Shown one piece after another: positions 8,208 to 12,065 of a stretch of DNA of 12,065 nucleotides; position 1 is the stretch's first letter, and every line of letters begins with the position of its first letter. The notes under the pieces are model-generated. The model was not told the DNA's origin. It did no database searches and worked only from the letters and a program-made list of their open reading frames with translations. This DNA is from a bacterium (lineage in GTDB: Bacteria; UBA9089; UBA9088), in assembly GCA_003498085.1 (NCBI GenBank), contig DNCM01000166.1:1-12065 (forward strand). The letters are read 5' to 3'. The translations under genes were made by a program, and so were the position numbers.

Positions 8208-8942
8208 TATATTCACCTCCTCACATATAATTGTCCCCTCTTTGTCATTAAAACTTGATCTTAAATGTATAACAACCCCGTATTTTTTTGCAAACTCAAC
8301 TGCCCTTAAGTTAAGAACAACGGAACCTAATGATGCCATTTCAAGCATTTCATCATAGGATATTACATCAAGTTTTTTTGCCTTTTTCACGATCCTTGGA
8401 TCTCCTGTATAAACTCCATCAACATCAGTATAAATCTCACAAGTTTCTGCATCCAGAACGGATGCTAAGGCAATGGCGGTTGTATCAGAACCACCCCTGC
8501 CAAGGGTTGTAATATCCTCATCCACTGTTATCCCTTGGAAACCGCAGACAATCACGATATTGTCCAAAGAAAGTTCTTTTTCTATCCTTTTTGTATCTAT
8601 TCCTTTTATCCTTGCTTTTGTATGCATAGTATCTGTGATGATTCCAACCTGGCTTCCTGTGAGGGAAATTGCCTTATATCCCTCATGATGAATGGCCATA
8701 GAAAGAAGGGCAGAAGATATCTGTTCCCCTGTTGATATAAGCATATCTAACTCCCTTTTATTTGGAGAACTTGTTATTTTATAAGCCTTTTCTATAAGCT
8801 CATCCGTTGTATCGCCCATTGCAGAAACAACTACAACCACTTTATTCCCTTGTTTTCTTGTTTTAATAACCCTATTTGCAACATTTTTGATCATTTCTAT
8901 ACTTGCCAAGGAAGAGCCACCATACTTCTGTACTATTAGCAT
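7731..8942 (-). CDS. lysC: Aspartate kinase (aspartokinase), alpha subunit
   Basis: A 403-aa aspartate kinase. It phosphorylates L-aspartate with ATP, the first step toward lysine, threonine and methionine. The catalytic half shows KYGGSS (residues 6-11), LISTGEQ (68-74), GFQG (134-137), TTLGRGGSDTTA (145-156) and TDVDGVYTGDPR (172-183), all family signatures. Two ACT domains follow: about 262-335 (ITIVGVKDKPGIAG) and about 341-403 (VSMVGVGMRSHPGVAAKMF, then ISTSEIKIS, which is the allosteric-site pattern of feedback-inhibited enzymes). The length is normal for the monofunctional class. The start ATG overlaps the apgM stop by 7 bases (ATGCTAA), with a GAGGAG Shine-Dalgarno 8 bases upstream inside apgM. 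It is therefore co-transcribed and translationally coupled. An internal start at Met246 is described separately. Confidence 0.97.
   Translation of the reverse strand: MLIVQKYGGSSLASIEMIKNVANRVIKTRKQGNKVVVVVSAMGDTTDELIEKAYKITSSPNKRELDMLISTGEQISSALLSMAIHHEGYKAISLTGSQVGIITDTMHTKARIKGIDTKRIEKELSLDNIVIVCGFQGITVDEDITTLGRGGSDTTAIALASVLDAETCEIYTDVDGVYTGDPRIVKKAKKLDVISYDEMLEMASLGSVVLNLRAVEFAKKYGVVIHLRSSFNDKEGTIICEEVNIMEAPVVSEIASDENCTKITIVGVKDKPGIAGTIFSHLADKGINVDMIVQGASLDEKTNNISFTVTRDDMNESVNVLKGLLPKLSATEVIHDDNVAKVSMVGVGMRSHPGVAAKMFSLLGERNINIHMISTSEIKISCIVEKGKAVEAVRILHSGFGLE
8205..8221 (-). promoter_or_regulatory. Strong internal ribosome-binding site and start in lysC
   Basis: On the minus strand AGGAGGTGA (8221 to 8213) is followed by five bases and ATG (8207 to 8205). 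This is a 9-base complement to the 16S rRNA 3' end at near-ideal spacing, stronger than the site in front of lysC itself. It lies at the junction between catalytic and ACT domains, exactly where an aspartokinase beta subunit would begin. Confidence 0.75.
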
Positions 8943-10090
8943 TTTATGAACTCCTCAATAAGTTTTGTTCCATCTTCAAAAAATACACCATCTCTTGCAC
9001 AATTTTCATTATAACAACTTATGTCTCCTTTTTCAATCCCTTTTCCCCATATAACAAATGGAGGGGGATCATTTGTATGCATCCCAAGAGAAATCGGGGT
9101 AAAGTGGTCTGAAACAAGGAGAATGCGAAATTCTTTTTTTTGGTTTTCTAAAATATACCCAATTATTTTTTTGTCTATTTCCTCAATTGCCTTTATTTTA
9201 TTTTTCACATCCTTATTGTGTCCTGCTTCATCTGGTGCTTCAATATGGATAAATACAAGGTCATTATCTTTAAGCGAAGAGATGCCATACCTTGCCTTTG
9301 CGTTATAGTCTGTGTCATAATAACCTGTTATTCCAGGAACATCTAAGGACTTAAGTCCTGCTAGAATAGCAAGTCCCTTTACTAGGTCAACTGCAGAAAT
9401 GGCAGAACCTTTTATCTTAAATCTATCTGTAAGCTTTGGAAGTGTAGTAGATGTTCCTTCTCCCCAAAACCATACCATATTTCCATTTTCTCTTCCCTTA
9501 AGAATTTCAAAGGATTTTTCCATAAGCTCAATAAGGATTTGGGAACCTTCTCCTTTTGGAAGATAGTCTGCATATTTCTCGCCAGTAATATTGTGAGGAG
9601 GGGTAGCAATGAGGGAGAAAGGATGAGGTAAAAAAGATGAGTGAATAATGAGAAGATGGCGGTAACTTACGCCAGGATAAAACTTTATCTTGTTGCTACC
9701 AAGCTTCTCATCTATAAGTTTTATAATTTTAGCAGCTTCTTCTGTTTTTATATGTCCACTACTAAAATCAACCATCCTTCCATTCCTCACAGTAACAAGG
9801 TTGCACCTCATACCAATCTCATCATCTTTTAGTGTTATACCCATACTTGCTGCTTCTAATGACGCCCTTCCTTTGTAATATCTCTTTGGGTCATAGCCAA
9901 GTAGGGTCAGGTTCGCAACATCAGAACCAGCAGGCATCCCATCTGGAATAGTTTTGACAAGCCCTACGATCCCTTCTCCTGCAAGCCTATCCATATTCGG
10001 CTTATTAGAAACTTCAAGAGGAGTCTTTCCATCCAATTCATCTATTGGATAATCGGCCATCCCATCACCAACAACCATTATGTATTTCAT
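8936..10090 (-). CDS. apgM: ApgM-type phosphoglycerate-mutase fold protein, probable homoserine kinase
   Basis: A 384-aa alkaline-phosphatase-superfamily enzyme of the archaeal-type, cofactor-independent phosphoglycerate mutase group. Seen motifs are VVGDGMAD (residues 6-13, metal-binding Asp9), PAGSDVAN (53-60, nucleophile candidate Ser56), GYDPKRYYKGRASLEAASMG (65-84), APDEAGH (285-291) and SDHFTPISLGMHTNDPPPF (327-345, with metal ligands D328, H329 and H338). The SDHxTPISL...HTxDPxPF tail and the position directly before lysC fit the subgroup (TIGR02535) proposed to be homoserine kinases, an alternative to ThrB in threonine synthesis. True glycolytic mutase activity remains possible. The start has AAGG 6 bases upstream. 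It is the first gene of the long minus-strand operon. The final codons overlap the lysC start. Confidence 0.85.
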   Translation of the reverse strand: MKYIMVVGDGMADYPIDELDGKTPLEVSNKPNMDRLAGEGIVGLVKTIPDGMPAGSDVANLTLLGYDPKRYYKGRASLEAASMGITLKDDEIGMRCNLVTVRNGRMVDFSSGHIKTEEAAKIIKLIDEKLGSNKIKFYPGVSYRHLLIIHSSFLPHPFSLIATPPHNITGEKYADYLPKGEGSQILIELMEKSFEILKGRENGNMVWFWGEGTSTTLPKLTDRFKIKGSAISAVDLVKGLAILAGLKSLDVPGITGYYDTDYNAKARYGISSLKDNDLVFIHIEAPDEAGHNKDVKNKIKAIEEIDKKIIGYILENQKKEFRILLVSDHFTPISLGMHTNDPPPFVIWGKGIEKGDISCYNENCARDGVFFEDGTKLIEEFIKC

Positions 10091-10109
10091 ATACGACCTT
10101 ATATAAATA

Positions 10110-10115
10110 ATTATA
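10110..10115 (-). promoter_or_regulatory. Possible -10 box close to apgM
   Basis: TATAAT (10115 to 10110) lies 19 bases before the apgM start in very AT-rich DNA, but the -35 position has only TTCCTT, a poor match. It overlaps the second copy of a 10-bp direct repeat, TTATATAAAT (10099-10108 and 10111-10120). AT-rich composition alone could produce this. Confidence 0.25.
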
Positions 10116-10127
10116 TAAATTTTTCAT

Positions 10128-10156
10128 AAAAAAAGGAAGGATTTACTTATAAATCC
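10128..10156 (-). terminator. Weak terminator-like hairpin / possible attenuator before apgM
   Basis: Read on the minus strand, GGATTTA (10156 to 10150), a 4-base loop and TAAATCC (10145 to 10139) form a perfect 7-bp stem. It is followed by TTCC and seven T residues (to 10128). The form is that of an intrinsic terminator in the apgM leader, but the stem has only two G-C pairs, so it would be inefficient. It may be a fortuitous hairpin or an attenuator linked to the leader ORF that ends inside it. Confidence 0.35.
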
Positions 10157-10190
10157 ATATGTGGCAAACCTTTAGTAACCAATCTCCCAT
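10143..10190 (-). CDS. Possible 15-codon leader peptide ahead of apgM
   Basis: ATG 10190 opens a 15-codon frame, MGDWLLKVCHIWIYK, with a GGA 6 bases upstream (weak Shine-Dalgarno). Its TAA lies in the second arm of the hairpin at 10139-10156, so a ribosome reaching the stop would melt that hairpin, as in attenuation. The peptide is not rich in Thr, Ile or Lys, which would be expected of a leader controlling threonine or lysine genes. It has two Trp. Chance is a real alternative. Confidence 0.2.
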   Translation of the reverse strand: MGDWLLKVCHIWIYK

Positions 10191-10222
10191 AAAAAATCCA
10201 ACTAGACAGTTTTGATATTGTA

Positions 10223-10250
10223 ACTATACAATAAACAAGTTTGTTGACAA
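10223..10250 (-). promoter_or_regulatory. Candidate promoter of the apgM-lysC-sprA operon
   Basis: On the minus strand TTGTCA (10250 to 10245), a 16-bp spacer and TATAGT (10228 to 10223) differ from the sigma70 consensus by one base in each hexamer. The -35 element shares its DNA with the -35 element of the divergent nuoM promoter. Transcription would begin near 10216 and give a leader of about 126 bases carrying the small ORF and hairpin. The inverted repeat TTGTA-ACTA-TACAA (10218-10231) covers the -10 box. Confidence 0.5.
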
Positions 10251-10272
10251 AATATAGGTTTCGAAGTATAAT
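10244..10272 (+). promoter_or_regulatory. Consensus sigma70 promoter of nuoM
   Basis: TTGACA (10244-10249), exactly 17 bases, then TATAAT (10267-10272): a perfect match in both hexamers and spacing. The expected start of transcription is about 10279-10280, only 6-7 bases before the nuoM ATG. There is no room for a Shine-Dalgarno site. Confidence 0.85.
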
Positions 10273-10287
10273 TTGAATTCAAATTAT
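10268..10287. promoter_or_regulatory. Perfect 20-bp palindrome over nuoM -10, start site and ATG (operator candidate)
   Basis: ATAATTTGAATTCAAATTAT is an unbroken self-complementary 20-mer, centred between 10277 and 10278. It includes most of the -10 box at its left end and the first two bases of the start codon at its right end. A dimeric repressor bound here would block RNA polymerase directly. Only about half of it is transcribed, so an RNA hairpin role is unlikely. I cannot assign the regulator. Confidence 0.6.
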
Positions 10288-11740
10288 GGATATTCTTTCT
10301 TTCTCTATTTTTTCTCCAATAATCGGTATCATCCCCCTTTTGTTTATTAGAAATGAAAAAGCAATTAAAATAACAAGCCTTATTTTCTCAATCCCTCCAT
10401 TTATTGGAAGTATTTATCTTTTGAGCTTATTCGATTCCCAAAATCCATCGTTTCAGTTTGTTGTAAAATATCCCTTCATTCCAATATTTAAGATATTTTA
10501 TCACATTGGGCTTGATGGAATAAGCCTCCCCTTATTTTTCCTTGCAGGATTCCTCTCCCTTATTGCAATTATCATCTCATTCAACATAAACACAAGGGTT
10601 AGGGAGTATTTCATCTGTTTCCTTGTTCTTGAGACTGGAATGCTCGGTGTATTTGCAAGCCTTAATCTGTTTTTATTCTTTTTATTCTGGGAGCTCAGTT
10701 TAATTCCCATGTATCTTATCATTGGGATATGGGGGACCTATAATAAATTTTATGCGGCAATCAAATTCGTCCTATTCACTGCAACCGGCTCTGTCCTTAT
10801 GTTAATCGGCATCATCTGGATGTTCACTATAACAAATACATTTGATATAACAGAACTTTTTGGACATCAGGAGATATTTAGAGAAGCATGGTTTATCTGG
10901 ATTTTGTTATTTATAGGCTTTGCAGTAAAAGTCCCTATTTTCCCCTTACATACATGGCTTCCAGATGCACATACAGAGGCACCAACAGCTGGCTCTGTCA
11001 TCCTGGCAGGAATCCTCCTTAAGCTTGGTACTTATGGCCTTCTTCGTGTAAACTTCGGGATACTTCCAGGAACGACGATTTCTTTCTCACTTTTCCTTGC
11101 AATACTTGGACTTATAAATATCATCTATGGTGCATTAACCGCAATGGCACAGAAGGATTTAAAGAGGATGATTGCATATTCATCTATATCACATATGGGC
11201 TATGTTTTACTTGGTATGTCTGCTTTAACAACGACTGGTTTTAATGGCGCAATCCTTCAGATGTTTAACCATGGTTGTATAACAGGAAGCCTGTTTATCC
11301 TTGTCGGTGTTATTTATGATCGAACCCATCATAGGGAGATTCTTGGTTTTGGTGGAATTGGCAAGATTGTCCCAGTATATTGTGCAATAATGGGGCTTTC
11401 TGTTTTAGCATCCATTGGCTTGCCAGGTCTTTCTGGATTTATCTCCGAATTCCTATGCTTCGCTGGCGCATTTCCCGTTTTTCCCTGGATTACATCGGCT
11501 GGTATCCTCGGCGTCCCCCTTTCTGCAGTTTACATGCTCTGGATGTATAGACATGTCTTCTTTGGTCCAATCAACGAAAAATATGAAGATTTAAAAGATT
11601 TAGACGCTAGAGAATGGATAGCCCTTGTTCCCCTGATGGCAGTAATTGTTATTCTTGGTTTATATCCAAAGCTAATAATAGACTTTATGAATACCTCTGT
11701 ACTTTCCTTTGCTTTTATTTTTTATATGAATAATAATTAA
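10286..11740 (+). CDS. nuoM: NADH-quinone oxidoreductase subunit M (complex I proton pump)
   Basis: A 484-aa, roughly 14-helix inner-membrane protein of the NuoM/ND4/Mrp antiporter family. It is one of the three antiporter-like proton channels of respiratory complex I. Key charged residues are in place: E136 in FWELSLIPMYL, K215 in GFAVKVPIFPLHTWLPDAHT with H222, D227 and H229, K246 in LLKLGTYG, H303 in SISHMGY, H329, and E388 in GFISEF. The GIWG and EAPTAGSVILAGILLKLGTYG patterns are specific to NuoM rather than NuoL or NuoN. The length is normal. The ATG gives the typical hydrophobic first helix and no upstream start fits. There is no Shine-Dalgarno site, because the transcript is predicted to be almost leaderless. 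It is alone here: no nuoK or nuoL precedes it and no intact nuoN follows, so it is transcribed apart from a complete nuo operon. The last residues (LSFAFIFYMNNN) are poorly conserved. Confidence 0.95.
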   Translation: MDILSFSIFSPIIGIIPLLFIRNEKAIKITSLIFSIPPFIGSIYLLSLFDSQNPSFQFVVKYPFIPIFKIFYHIGLDGISLPLFFLAGFLSLIAIIISFNINTRVREYFICFLVLETGMLGVFASLNLFLFFLFWELSLIPMYLIIGIWGTYNKFYAAIKFVLFTATGSVLMLIGIIWMFTITNTFDITELFGHQEIFREAWFIWILLFIGFAVKVPIFPLHTWLPDAHTEAPTAGSVILAGILLKLGTYGLLRVNFGILPGTTISFSLFLAILGLINIIYGALTAMAQKDLKRMIAYSSISHMGYVLLGMSALTTTGFNGAILQMFNHGCITGSLFILVGVIYDRTHHREILGFGGIGKIVPVYCAIMGLSVLASIGLPGLSGFISEFLCFAGAFPVFPWITSAGILGVPLSAVYMLWMYRHVFFGPINEKYEDLKDLDAREWIALVPLMAVIVILGLYPKLIIDFMNTSVLSFAFIFYMNNN

Positions 11741-11755
11741 AAAGAAGGTAATTGG

Positions 11756-11866
11756 ATGATATTCCCTTCAAATTTGATTGTGTTGTCATTGTTAACTTTT
11801 CTTTCAAATCTCTTGCAGAATATAAGGTCAAGATTGATATTTTGTAACTATTCAATCTTATCATAA
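11756..11866 (+). CDS. Short ORF after nuoM, possible nuoN remnant
   Basis: A 36-codon frame beginning MIFPSNLIVLSLLTFLSNLL starts 15 bases after the nuoM stop. It has a good AGAAGGT Shine-Dalgarno (11743-11749) at 6-base spacing, so it is probably translated with nuoM. Its position and opening (short polar start, Asn-Leu, then a hydrophobic run) are what one expects of nuoN. It lacks conserved NuoN sequence afterwards and ends at TAA 11864-11866. It may be the truncated start of nuoN, a small membrane peptide, or noise. Confidence 0.35.
   Translation: MIFPSNLIVLSLLTFLSNLLQNIRSRLIFCNYSILS
11830..11859. repeat. Inverted repeat / copy of a short element also found at 10212-10233
   Basis: AAGATTGA (11830-11837) and TCAATCTT (11852-11859) form an 8-bp inverted repeat around 14 bases, without a T-run, so it is not a convincing terminator. 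The same stretch, TTGATATT-TT-GTAACTATTCAAT, nearly repeats TTGATATTGTAACTATACAAT upstream of nuoM. It could be a regulatory site, part of an insertion-sequence end or a dispersed repeat. Confidence 0.35.
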
Positions 11867-11939
11867 CCTAAAAGTGTAAATCTACAATTATAATTTTTCA
11901 TATAAAGCTTTTTCAAAAAATGCCGATAAATAAGATAAG

Positions 11940-12065
11940 ATGGAAGAGAAGAAATATAGTGGTCAAGAAAGAAGGGAGGAGAATTCTTGTCTAGATTGTA
12001 AAAAACTTAAGGAAGTTAAGGAGAAAAACAAGGATTTGGAAGAAAAAATAAGAGAATTAGAACCA
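11940..12065 (+). CDS. N-terminal part of an unidentified coiled-coil protein (runs off the edge)
   Basis: ATG 11940 opens a frame that continues to the last base (42 codons, no stop). The protein is strongly Lys/Glu-rich, has a Cys-Leu-Asp-Cys pair at residues 17-20 and then a heptad-like segment (KKLKEVKEKNKDLEEKIREL) that predicts a coiled coil. An in-frame TAA at 11931-11933 limits the start to this ATG. No clear Shine-Dalgarno is seen. A Cys pair followed by a Leu/Glu coiled coil resembles the beginnings of some IS66-like transposases, which would fit the AT-rich, possibly disrupted region after nuoM. The fragment is too short to decide and I do not claim the function. Confidence 0.5.
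   Translation, partial: MEEKKYSGQERREENSCLDCKKLKEVKEKNKDLEEKIRELEP

Noticed and set aside
10099..10120. 10-bp direct repeat TTATATAAAT, twice
   Set aside because: Seen exactly, but in a run of nearly pure A/T where such repeats arise easily; not enough to call an operator or origin.
10091..10285. Lysine or threonine-type riboswitch before apgM-lysC
   Set aside because: The leader is too short and AT-rich and shows none of the conserved, multi-stem lysine-riboswitch elements.
11830..11859. Terminator of nuoM
   Set aside because: The 8-bp inverted repeat has a 14-base loop and no following T-run, so it does not fit an intrinsic terminator.

Overview
This AT-rich window reads as chromosomal DNA from an uncultivated, Gram-negative-type (diderm) bacterium. 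It encodes a signal-peptide-bearing outer-membrane protein of the SprA family and a TonB-like periplasmic linker, both of which imply an outer membrane. It uses ordinary Shine-Dalgarno sites and sigma70-like promoters. SprA proteins are best known from Bacteroidota but also occur in related and candidate phyla. Together with an ApgM-type homoserine-kinase candidate next to lysC, this suggests a deep FCB-like or candidate-phylum lineage. That placement is inference; there is no rRNA gene in the window.

Layout. About 10 kb of the minus strand is one tightly packed run of genes, read from right to left. The order is an ApgM/iPGM-fold protein (proposed homoserine kinase), lysC aspartokinase, a TonB-like protein, a 71-aa stand-alone MshEN-domain protein, a 251-aa MshEN-domain protein without an ATPase, a 1958-aa SprA-like protein, and the start of an exported protein that stops early near the left edge. 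Neighbouring genes overlap or lie only 1-4 bases apart, so they are probably one transcript joining Asp-family amino-acid synthesis to an outer-membrane secretion module. lysC carries a very strong internal Shine-Dalgarno site that should produce a separate beta subunit.

The 195-bp divergent region (10091-10285) is dense in signals. On the plus strand it holds an exact TTGACA-N17-TATAAT promoter for nuoM, whose -10 box, start site and start codon lie in a perfect 20-bp palindrome. The predicted nuoM mRNA is almost leaderless. On the minus strand there is a weaker back-to-back promoter, a 15-codon leader ORF and a weak terminator-like hairpin before apgM.

On the right, nuoM (complex I proton-pumping subunit) stands without nuoL before it or an intact nuoN after it. 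After about 200 bp comes the start of an unidentified lysine/glutamate-rich, probably coiled-coil protein that runs off the edge.

The most unusual feature is the association of a SprA-type translocon homologue with two MshEN (potential c-di-GMP-binding) proteins and a TonB-like protein. It could be a signal-controlled, energised surface or secretion system, but no experiment or search supports that here.
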